5,861 nucleotides of DNA from Pseudomonadales bacterium (GTDB taxonomy: Bacteria; Pseudomonadota; Gammaproteobacteria; Pseudomonadales; UBA7239). The DNA is taken from the NCBI GenBank assembly GCA_020443005.1, contig JAGRJA010000082.1, forward strand, positions 1 through 5,861, written 5' to 3'. Of the stretch, positions 1-5,861 are shown one piece after another. Under the pieces are notes generated by a model. It was not told the DNA's origin and did no database searches. It saw nothing but the letters and a program-made list of their open reading frames with translations. Every line of letters starts with the position of its first letter. Positions within the stretch are counted from its first letter, which is position 1. The translations under genes and the position numbers were made by a program.

Positions 1-1941
1 AAGGTTCTTTTCGTTGTAATTATAAAACGAAAAGCTGCCGTCAATAGTGTAGTTAACAAATAAAGGCAGAGTGATATCCACACCTTCCACCACATTCTTG
101 TATTCCGGCATAAACTGCATGCTGAAACCTTCCCCGTACTTGGTGAAGGCACCCAAATGAGCAAATTTCAATTCATCATCAGACCAGCCGCCAACATACC
201 ACATACCCAATTCACCGACTAATGTCGCGGTATCCCATAAGGGAGTAGGGTTAGCAATATAAGTAAAGCCTACATTTAAGTGAGTAACCTCTGCACGAGC
301 AGGCCACCCAAAGATTCCAAATTCAGAGTGAAGACCCTGTCTAGCAGCGTTCTGGGCACTATTATCAAAATTAATACCATCAGACTTAACATTTATTGGC
401 CCTAATGCTGCATAGCTCGGATCCTTACAGCTGCCACCAAGTACCGCCTCAAATGTACATGCAGGAACTATTGGCTGATTGGCTCGGTAAGCTAATTCAA
501 TACCCAGTTGCACATCACCCACCACAGTATTCAAGGTTAACCCATACATTCTGATATTATCTTTAAATTCAATCGTGTACTTGTTTGAATCCGGCTGCCC
601 TGTATTTGTGCCCATTACATGCCCCCGGTCACCTGCAGCCCAATAGGAAGGATAACGGTCATGATAATTTACGACATAGAGGCCTAACTCGGACCCATTA
701 TCCAACAGGTAACGAAAAGCCAAACCAAATTGATTCTCTTCGTGCTGAGGATTTACATCTTTTTGACGCAACATAAAACCATCTGTCGTATCCGCCCCTG
801 TAAAACCACCTGCCTGTCCTACGCCAGGAGTCGCAAGTCCACCAGGACTGTTAGCTCCATTGAACTGGCCCAACCCAGCATGAGTCCAGAAGATATCGCC
901 GTCAATAAAATCCTGCATACTGAAAAAAGAGCCCGTCGGAAAAAGTGTGGAAGGAATCCATTCATACATCCAGTAGGCTTCCATGGTCAACGAGTCGGTC
1001 AAATCGATTTGACCGTATAAAGCGCCTGTCGGCAAGAAAATCTCTTTCAGCTCAACACCGGGAACTGTTGCCATAGAGGCATCATTGCGGTTCATACCAA
1101 AGGCCAAACCACCTTGCAACATCAAGGCCTCACCCCAACTAATAACCTGACGCCCCAAACGCAGATCGAGCGTTCTGCCTGCAACATCAAATTTCCCGTA
1201 TACATAGGCGTCAAGAAAACGGGCATTCTGACCTAGCACATCCTGAGCATCATCGCCAAAACGATTTACTGAATTTGAATCCCCTGTAACTTGACTGCTA
1301 CCTGTCGCTGATGGGAGAACACGGAATGCAGCGTTATTGATTGCTTGCATTGGATCCATATTACCATTAAGTGGGTCTGACTGGAGATTAGTCCATTCCG
1401 CAAAATATTTATTACTCCAGCTCGTATCGTGAAAAAACACACTATCGTAGTAGGCTTGAACCCGCGTAAAAAGACCGATGTTTTTATAACTGATGTCAAT
1501 ATCAGAAACGACTGCCAGACGATTGGAAGTCAAGTCATACTGGTCAAAGTTACGACTACCGTCATCTGCATTCGTACGCTGTACATAGTTCTGGAATTCT
1601 TCTGTACAAAAAGCAGCAAAATAAGTAGGTCCCCCAACTGCACAGACATTGCCAGGCTCATTTCCAACAGCCGCCAATCCGAAACCATTTGGAAAGAGGT
1701 ATGTAGATGGATCAATACCGCCTGTATTTGTCAAAATGTTTTTATCGCGATCATCCATCCGCACCTGCACACCGTAGGTGATGGTGGTATCAATGTCGAT
1801 GGACAAATCATCAGTAGGCTGGAAGTTAAGGGCATGTACACCCGATGCGAGTGGAAGCAGACTTCCAAACAATGCCGTGTTTAACAGCTGACGACTTTTT
1901 GCTACTACCCCAAATGGTCGCTGACCCATTTTTTTTGTCAT
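1..1941 (-). CDS. DUF1302 family outer-membrane protein, 3' end beyond window
   Basis: The minus-strand frame is open through all 647 codons from ATG at 1941 to the left edge, so the C-terminus is missing. The N-terminus is a typical Sec signal: basic residues (KSR), a hydrophobic core (LLNTALFGSLLPLASG) and a likely cleavage after VHA near residue 38. The mature chain is rich in alternating aromatic/polar strands, Gly and Asn, as in outer-membrane barrels. Family hallmarks include LGRQVISWGE at about residues 262-271, followed by a Met/Gly-rich stretch and FLPTGALYGQ, then RQKDVNPQHEENQFG at about 391-405 and ELGLYVVNYHDRYPSYW. Two cysteine pairs lie in probable loops. DUF1302 proteins are often encoded beside DUF1329 proteins, and the next gene to the left could be one (inference). 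The role is not established; uptake or export of hydrophobic compounds is commonly supposed. The gene diverges from the response regulator. The family call is firm, the function is not. Confidence 0.88.
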   Translation of the reverse strand, partial: MTKKMGQRPFGVVAKSRQLLNTALFGSLLPLASGVHALNFQPTDDLSIDIDTTITYGVQVRMDDRDKNILTNTGGIDPSTYLFPNGFGLAAVGNEPGNVCAVGGPTYFAAFCTEEFQNYVQRTNADDGSRNFDQYDLTSNRLAVVSDIDISYKNIGLFTRVQAYYDSVFFHDTSWSNKYFAEWTNLQSDPLNGNMDPMQAINNAAFRVLPSATGSSQVTGDSNSVNRFGDDAQDVLGQNARFLDAYVYGKFDVAGRTLDLRLGRQVISWGEALMLQGGLAFGMNRNDASMATVPGVELKEIFLPTGALYGQIDLTDSLTMEAYWMYEWIPSTLFPTGSFFSMQDFIDGDIFWTHAGLGQFNGANSPGGLATPGVGQAGGFTGADTTDGFMLRQKDVNPQHEENQFGLAFRYLLDNGSELGLYVVNYHDRYPSYWAAGDRGHVMGTNTGQPDSNKYTIEFKDNIRMYGLTLNTVVGDVQLGIELAYRANQPIVPACTFEAVLGGSCKDPSYAALGPINVKSDGINFDNSAQNAARQGLHSEFGIFGWPARAEVTHLNVGFTYIANPTPLWDTATLVGELGMWYVGGWSDDELKFAHLGAFTKYGEGFSMQFMPEYKNVVEGVDITLPLFVNYTIDGSFSFYNYNEKNL

Positions 1942-1945
1942 GCTT

Positions 1946-1952
1946 TCACCCC
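1946..1952 (-). promoter_or_regulatory. Ribosome binding site of the DUF1302 gene
   Basis: On the minus strand GGGGTGA lies four bases before the ATG at 1941. Its GGTGA core matches the 3' part of the Shine-Dalgarno complement. This spacing favours the ATG at 1941 over the in-frame ATG at 1929, which would be 16 bases away. Confidence 0.6.
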
Positions 1953-1979
1953 AAAAAATATATCTATAATTTCCTTCAA

Positions 1980-2003
1980 CTATCTGGAACTTTCGGCAGA
2001 TAG
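1980..2003. repeat. Perfect inverted repeat, candidate operator
   Basis: CTATCTG at 1980-1986 and CAGATAG at 1997-2003 are exact reverse complements separated by 10 bases. The right-hand arm ends about 60 bases, and the left-hand arm about 40 bases, from the DUF1302 start codon. Position and symmetry fit a dimeric regulator site next to or downstream of the DUF1302 promoter. NarL/LuxR-type regulators such as the neighbouring one bind paired heptamer-like half-sites, but no link to that protein is shown. It could instead form a small hairpin in the DUF1302 mRNA leader. No second copy was noticed in the window. Confidence 0.5.
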
Positions 2004-2344
2004 CGAAATCTCACTGCTTTGTCCGGGAAATACCAGACACAAACCACCAGCGCACCCCCACAAACTGTTGACGGCACACCTATGGTCGCCAATTCCACCA
2101 GAATTATCACCCAAATGCAACAGTTAACTCATAATATCCAAGTAAAAACCATAGCTACCGAAATACTCATAACTTACTATAAAACAAGCAAAATCCTTCT
2201 TTGCATCAAAAAACATATTCACCAACCATCACAAGCTCTCACTCCCGTAACATCACTTCAACCAATATTAATGACTGACACTGCATAAGCCCGCTCAACA
2301 GCATCAACTATTCACAAAGCCGGCTAAAAATCCGACGCTCTGAT

Positions 2345-2374
2345 TTGACAAAACACTGACACCCTTCAAAAAAT
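2345..2374 (+). promoter_or_regulatory. Possible sigma-70 promoter of the response regulator gene
   Basis: A perfect -35 hexamer TTGACA lies at 2345-2350. After 18 bases comes AAAAAT at 2369-2374, which matches four of six positions of the -10 consensus. This would give a leader of roughly 60 bases before the ATG at 2440. The -10 element is weak, so the gene may need an activator, or the true -10 may lie elsewhere. Confidence 0.35.
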
Positions 2375-2430
2375 AGCGGCCACCCTGAAAAATAGGCTAA
2401 GATGACCATCAGCTTAACTTACCATCCCTT

Positions 2431-2435
2431 GAAGG
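2431..2435 (+). promoter_or_regulatory. Ribosome binding site of the response regulator gene
   Basis: GAAGG lies four bases before the ATG at 2440, slightly close but acceptable. The receiver domain begins at once after this start (KIIIADDHP), which supports the choice. Confidence 0.5.
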
Positions 2436-2439
2436 TTAT

Positions 2440-3096
2440 ATGTTTACAGCAGGGAAAATCATTATTGCCGACGACCACCCGCTCTTTCGAAACGCTCTGT
2501 GTCAGGCCATCAAACAACCATTCCCTGACATAACCCTGCTAGAGTGCGACACCATTTCCGGGCTTGAAAGAACGCTTGACAACAATCTGGACACCGACTT
2601 GATCCTGCTCGATTTACAAATGCCGGGTGCCAACGGGTTTTCAGGAGTCATTCTTACCCGGAAATCTTTCCCCGAAATTCCTGTGATCGTGGTATCAGCA
2701 AGCGAGGATACTGCCATCATCAAACGGGCCATTGATTACGGAGCATCTGGCTTCATCCCGAAATCATCTGACCTTCCAACGATCAGTGAAGCAATACAAT
2801 GTGTGTTAAAAGGCGACATCTGGCTACCGATCGAAGATTTCGAGGAAGATCAGGCTAACGAAGAAAAAGAGTTTGCCACGCGCGTCAAATCCCTCACCCC
2901 CCAGCAGCTCAGGGTTTTCATGATGCTGACAAAAGGCCTGCTGAACAAACAGATCGCCGCCGAAATCAATGTTTCCGAAGCCACTGTGAGAACACACATG
3001 ACCGCAATTTTCAGAAAGCTCGGTGTAAGAAACAGAACCCAGGCTGTACTCGCCGCCAACTACCTCAGTCTCGAAAGGCCAGATACAAACCACTGA
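2440..3096 (+). CDS. NarL/LuxR-family DNA-binding response regulator (ErbR/AgmR-like)
   Basis: This cytoplasmic transcription factor of 218 residues, the usual NarL-type length, has two domains. The receiver (about 5-122) shows the acidic pair D11-D12 in IIIADDHPLF, the phospho-acceptor D58 in LILLDLQMPG, the switch S86 in VVSAS and K108 in GFIPKSS. All residues for phosphorylation are present. The C-terminal LuxR-type helix-turn-helix (about 150-206) runs from LTPQQLRVF through NKQIAAEINVSEATVRTH to FRKLGVRNRTQAV. The sequence resembles, from memory, ErbR/AgmR regulators of Pseudomonas that control alcohol oxidation with ErcS-type kinases. The hybrid kinase ending 13 bases beyond its stop, on the opposite strand, is its likely partner. 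Because it diverges from the DUF1302 gene, that gene is a natural candidate target. Family assignment is very secure; the ErbR link is moderate and the target is inferred. Confidence 0.95.
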   Translation: MFTAGKIIIADDHPLFRNALCQAIKQPFPDITLLECDTISGLERTLDNNLDTDLILLDLQMPGANGFSGVILTRKSFPEIPVIVVSASEDTAIIKRAIDYGASGFIPKSSDLPTISEAIQCVLKGDIWLPIEDFEEDQANEEKEFATRVKSLTPQQLRVFMMLTKGLLNKQIAAEINVSEATVRTHMTAIFRKLGVRNRTQAVLAANYLSLERPDTNH

Positions 3097-3109
3097 AAGC
3101 AGGATGCCG

Positions 3110-4948
3110 CTAACCGGCGAGTACTCCGTTCAATAATGCTCTTAGCGATGCGGGTCTCACAGGCTTCGCCATAAAATGGAAACCCTGCGTCGCAGCCAAC
3201 TCTCTCACATCCTCAGTATTGTTTGCCGTTATGATGATCGCCGGAATAGCTTCCCCGGTCAGCTTTAGCAGTTCATTCAGTACAGTAATACCCGTTGCGC
3301 CATCATCCAGCTGGTAGTCAGCCATTATAGTCTCAGGCTTCCAGCCATCACCCAGTACGATCAGAGCCTGCTCCAGATCCACAGCAACCCTGACATCACA
3401 GCCCCAGCCTTCAAGCAATGCATACATACCCTCGAGAACGGCCTTATCGTTATCAATGCAAAGCACTCTTTTGTTCGCCAGGAAATCCTTCTTTATCAAG
3501 GGCATGTGTGACTCAGCCATTTCCAATGGGCTCTGGGCCAGCGGCACCTCCACAGAAAACACCGTTCCCTTGTTTTCCCAAGACTGGATAGACAATGAAT
3601 GCCCGAGCAATCTTGCCAGCCTGTCGGATATAGCCAGCCCAAGACCCAAACCTCTCTCCGATTCAAGCTGATGGCTTTTGAGCCTCCTGAATTCCTGAAA
3701 TATCTCGCCCCATTTATCCTCCGGAATTCCCGGGCCTGTATCCCATACCTCAATACGACAAACCCCTTTTCTCACCCGACAACCAAAGACAATACGACCT
3801 TGGCGGGTATAACGAATCGCGTTTGAAAGGAAATTCTGCAGGATTCTTCTCAACAGCGTTTTGTCACTGTATACAACCTGGCTGCTGTCAATCTTCCGGA
3901 AACCCAGCCCACGATTTTTTGCAAGGGCAGTAAAATCAGCACTAAGCGCACCCAGAAGCTCTTCTATCGGAAAAGACTGGAGCTTGGGTTTGATTGCGCC
4001 AGAATCAATTCGGGAAACTTCCAGAAGACTGTTTATAAGATCGTCGGCTGCCTGCAAAGAAGATGCAATATTATGGGTAAGTGATTGCAGCTCGGGATCC
4101 CCAATCTTCTGCTGCAAGGCCGAAGTAAACAACCCGGCCGCGTTGAGTGGCTGCATAAGATCGTGGCTCGTTGCCGCCAAAAAACGGGTTTTACTGAAAA
4201 TCGCCTCTTCCAGCTCCCGGGTTCTTTCCTGCACCCGCATTTCCAGATTTTCATTAACACGGCGCAGCTGGTTCTCGAGTTCCTTGTGTGCAGTGATATC
4301 CGTATAACTCGTCACAAACCCGCCACCCGGCATCGGGTTTCCACTGACTTCGAGCACCCTGCCCTCTGGGCGATAGCGTTCAAAATTATGCGGCTGCCCC
4401 TCCTTCAAAAACCTTATTCTTTTCTCCACCTCCTGTTCCAACTCATCGGGGGTACAACCGGTTTTTTCCAGATTGAAACGAATAAGGTCTGCGACCGGCC
4501 TGCCCACCCTGACATAACCTTCAGGGTATTCAAAAAACTCCAGATACCTCCTGTTCCAGGCCACCATTCGCATATTTTGATCGACAACACTAATTCCCTG
4601 TGAAATATGCTCAATGGATGACTGGACGAGATCCTGCATGAATTCAAAAAACTCACGGGCACCATCCAGAATACTGATCAGGTCTTCAATGGCCACAGTA
4701 CCCTTGTCAACAAAAGCGTCGATCATATTGGCAAGCGACTTGCCATCAATATTTCCTACCGAACTTTTTATTATTTCATCAGCCAGATCCCTGTCTTCCT
4801 GAGTAACGGGGCGACTAAAATCAAGATGCTGTCCGGTCTTTTTATAGTGATCACGGAAACGCTTTTCTGCCTCATCGTTAGGCAAAAAGCTCTGCGCGAA
4901 CTGCACCAACTCCTTCAAGGTCGCTCTGGAGGGCATAAGCCGGTTCAC
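3110..4948 (-). CDS. Hybrid sensor histidine kinase/response regulator (NahK/ErcS-like)
   Basis: The 612-residue protein has, in order: an N-terminal region (1-105) of mostly charged helices with no domain I recognise; a PAS domain of the PAS_7 type (about 108-220, ISQGISVVDQNMRMVAWNRRY to VTSYTDIT); a coiled-coil linker (about 220-250); HisKA with H262 in SHDLMQPLNA; a HATPase with N box NFLSNAIRY (N372, N376), G1 DTGPGIP (D403) and G2 RGLGLGLAI (432-440); and a C-terminal receiver with D499/D501, phospho-acceptor D544 in MADYQLDDG, T574 and K595 in FMAKPV. All catalytic residues are present. No membrane segment or signal peptide is seen, so it should sense a cytoplasmic cue through PAS. The domain order and the HDLxQPLNA box match NahK/ErcS-type kinases of Pseudomonas (known from memory). 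The terminal receiver may act as a phosphate sink or pass phosphate through a separate Hpt protein; none is in the window. It lies 50 bases behind the isomerase gene on the same strand and is probably co-transcribed with it. Confidence 0.95.
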   Translation of the reverse strand: MNRLMPSRATLKELVQFAQSFLPNDEAEKRFRDHYKKTGQHLDFSRPVTQEDRDLADEIIKSSVGNIDGKSLANMIDAFVDKGTVAIEDLISILDGAREFFEFMQDLVQSSIEHISQGISVVDQNMRMVAWNRRYLEFFEYPEGYVRVGRPVADLIRFNLEKTGCTPDELEQEVEKRIRFLKEGQPHNFERYRPEGRVLEVSGNPMPGGGFVTSYTDITAHKELENQLRRVNENLEMRVQERTRELEEAIFSKTRFLAATSHDLMQPLNAAGLFTSALQQKIGDPELQSLTHNIASSLQAADDLINSLLEVSRIDSGAIKPKLQSFPIEELLGALSADFTALAKNRGLGFRKIDSSQVVYSDKTLLRRILQNFLSNAIRYTRQGRIVFGCRVRKGVCRIEVWDTGPGIPEDKWGEIFQEFRRLKSHQLESERGLGLGLAISDRLARLLGHSLSIQSWENKGTVFSVEVPLAQSPLEMAESHMPLIKKDFLANKRVLCIDNDKAVLEGMYALLEGWGCDVRVAVDLEQALIVLGDGWKPETIMADYQLDDGATGITVLNELLKLTGEAIPAIIITANNTEDVRELAATQGFHFMAKPVRPASLRALLNGVLAG

Positions 4949-4954
4949 CCTGTT

Positions 4955-4959
4955 TCCTT
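4955..4959 (-). promoter_or_regulatory. Ribosome binding site that selects a GTG start
   Basis: On the minus strand AAGGA lies six bases before the GTG at 4948, an ideal spacing. The nearest in-frame ATG (codon 5, at 4936) would be 18 bases from it. This makes GTG the more likely start of the kinase. Confidence 0.6.
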
Positions 4960-4998
4960 GCTATATTTCAGCATTAATCAAACTTACTGTCCAAAAAT

Positions 4999-5832
4999 TC
5001 AAAGCAATTGTCCGCCGACATAATGAGTTGCAAAATCAACGAGGAACATTGCCATCATGCCGGATGCAAGTGCTTCAATTACTACCCGACCTACAGACCA
5101 GTTTTCATCTGGCTGCTCATCAAGACGATACAACATGGGGAAACTGACAATAAAATAACAGGCATAAAAAACAGAGCCGTATTTCAGCATCACTCCCAGA
5201 TCCTTATAATAAAAAGATTCAGAATTGGCATCTGTCGCCACCAATTTGGTTTCAAGAAATGCCATCAAGTAAGCGACTGCACAAACTGTCATAACAGCGA
5301 GCAAGGGTTTAAACCTGCCAACCGGCATTGTCATCACACGCCTTATAAACAGAATAGCCAGGGTATGATAAACCACAAAAAATGCCGGGGCGTTAAAGTA
5401 CATACCGATTGGCACATGCTGACTATTCGTTCCGACCAAAGCAGAATCAAGATAAACAGTCACCTCTGGAAAGAAGTAGACCATTCCCAATACATCAAAA
5501 AAATATTCTGTCAGGAAGTAAGTGGCCGCCAGATTGAACACAAAAATCCATAACACCATCTTGAACGCATAACGCTGATGCCATTGACGATCCGGGCAAA
5601 CCCCCGGCTTGATGAGCAAGGGCAAAAAAACAAGTGGTAACAACAGTGCCAGATTTTGCGTGACATGCCAGAAAGTACCAACATTAAGCCAGCCAAAGGC
5701 TTGTTTTGCAGCATTCAAACCGAAGAAGTAAGGGATATAGAAAAGAAAAAACTTTTCGCCCCAAGCCTTATCCGGATTAGCGGAAAACCAATCGCCAGCA
5801 GGTATGGAATGATTTTTAAATTTCGCATTCAT
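4999..5832 (-). CDS. Cycloeucalenol cycloisomerase-like integral membrane protein
   Basis: This 277-residue protein has about seven hydrophobic segments (near 28-45, 55-75, 90-118, 148-165, 176-196, 213-235, 250-270), so it lies in the inner membrane. Several stretches match plant cycloeucalenol cycloisomerase (CPI1, about 280 residues) as I remember it: NPDKAWGEKFFLFYIPYF (19-36), the YFLTEYFFDVLG block (105-116) followed by YFFP, VVYHT (153-157), AFLET (191-195), and above all YGSVFYACYFIVSFPM (218-233), then RLDE (236-239), ENWSVGRV (243-250) and D266. The plant enzyme (EC 5.5.1.9) opens the 9,19-cyclopropane ring of cycloeucalenol to give obtusifoliol. Compared with plants, the loop between FP (121-122) and YHT appears longer by about ten residues. 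Homology is strong, but the bacterial substrate is unknown: it could be a sterol, a triterpenoid or something unrelated. ATG at 5832 is chosen because AAGG lies nine bases upstream and the family motif follows closely. The kinase gene follows after 50 bases. Confidence 0.85.
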   Translation of the reverse strand: MNAKFKNHSIPAGDWFSANPDKAWGEKFFLFYIPYFFGLNAAKQAFGWLNVGTFWHVTQNLALLLPLVFLPLLIKPGVCPDRQWHQRYAFKMVLWIFVFNLAATYFLTEYFFDVLGMVYFFPEVTVYLDSALVGTNSQHVPIGMYFNAPAFFVVYHTLAILFIRRVMTMPVGRFKPLLAVMTVCAVAYLMAFLETKLVATDANSESFYYKDLGVMLKYGSVFYACYFIVSFPMLYRLDEQPDENWSVGRVVIEALASGMMAMFLVDFATHYVGGQLL

Positions 5833-5841
5833 TGACGAGAA

Positions 5842-5845
5842 CCTT
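5842..5845 (-). promoter_or_regulatory. Ribosome binding site of the cycloisomerase-like gene
   Basis: AAGG on the minus strand, nine bases before the ATG at 5832. The match is short but correctly placed. The promoter must lie beyond the right edge, because only 29 bases upstream are visible. Confidence 0.4.
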
Positions 5846-5861
5846 ATACAGGAAAACAGCC

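Larger units (their letters stand above)
1942..2439. other. Divergent intergenic region, about 500 bases
   Basis: This stretch separates the start of the DUF1302 gene from the start of the response regulator gene, so it should hold both promoters. It is visibly richer in A and T than the flanking genes, with many A-runs between 2130 and 2230. I see a 7-bp inverted repeat at 1980-2003, a sigma-70-like promoter near 2345-2374, and an 8-bp palindrome AGCCGGCT at 2318-2325. One plus-strand frame is open over 2019-2288, but it needs a TTG start with no ribosome site and encodes a low-complexity Thr/Gln/Ile-rich chain; I do not call it a gene. The middle, roughly 2010-2310, shows nothing else I can identify. 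Confidence 0.7.

Noticed and set aside
1429..1884. Plus-strand open frame of 151 codons
   Set aside because: It lies wholly antisense to the DUF1302 gene, whose frame is open throughout and carries family motifs.
2019..2288. Plus-strand open frame of 89 codons in the intergenic region
   Set aside because: It needs a TTG start without a ribosome binding site, its composition is low-complexity and unlike a folded protein, and no family is recognisable.
3106..3118. Small hairpin GCCG-CTAAC-CGGC at the convergent gene ends
   Set aside because: The stem is only 4 bp and no T-run follows on either strand, so it is not a credible intrinsic terminator.
3861..4603. Two long overlapping plus-strand frames (148 and 172 codons)
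   Set aside because: Both are antisense to the PAS and HisKA part of the sensor kinase, which has all its catalytic motifs. They show no domain of their own.
4949..4998. Possible separate promoter for the sensor kinase between it and the isomerase gene
   Set aside because: TATA-like bases exist, but no -35 hexamer is found at a proper distance, so I favour read-through from the isomerase gene.
5008..5553. Plus-strand open frame of 181 codons
   Set aside because: It is antisense to the cycloisomerase-like gene, rich in Cys, His and Lys as expected for a shadow frame, and has no recognisable motif.

Overview
The window looks like chromosomal DNA from a free-living Gammaproteobacterium, possibly marine or Pseudomonas/Alcanivorax-like. 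This is inferred from moderate base composition, a DUF1302 outer-membrane protein, and an ErbR/ErcS-type (NahK-type) two-component pair. The genus cannot be fixed from the sequence alone.

Layout from left to right. (1) Positions 1-1941, minus strand: a large secreted beta-rich protein of the DUF1302 family. It has a signal peptide and at least 647 codons, and its 3' end runs off the left edge. (2) Positions 1942-2439: a divergent intergenic region of about 500 bases. It holds a perfect 7-bp inverted repeat (CTATCTG-N10-CAGATAG) close to the DUF1302 start and a plausible sigma-70 promoter for the regulator. (3) Positions 2440-3096, plus strand: a NarL/LuxR-family response regulator with all phosphorylation residues. 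(4) Positions 3110-4948, minus strand: a hybrid sensor histidine kinase (PAS, HisKA, HATPase, receiver) that meets the regulator tail to tail with 13 bases between the stops. It starts at GTG. (5) Positions 4999-5832, minus strand: a seven-segment membrane protein whose sequence closely resembles plant cycloeucalenol cycloisomerase (CPI1). That enzyme opens the 9,19-cyclopropane ring of plant sterol precursors. Only 50 bases separate it from the kinase on the same strand, so the two probably share a transcript.

Working model (inference): a signalling pair is placed between an outer-membrane protein of a family often linked to hydrophobic substrates and an integral membrane isomerase of a sterol family. 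The set could handle a sterol, triterpenoid or other polycyclic lipid, with the two-component pair adjusting expression. The isomerase homology is the most unusual observation. Its substrate in a bacterium cannot be read from the sequence. No tRNA, rRNA, CRISPR array, insertion sequence or convincing intrinsic terminator was seen.
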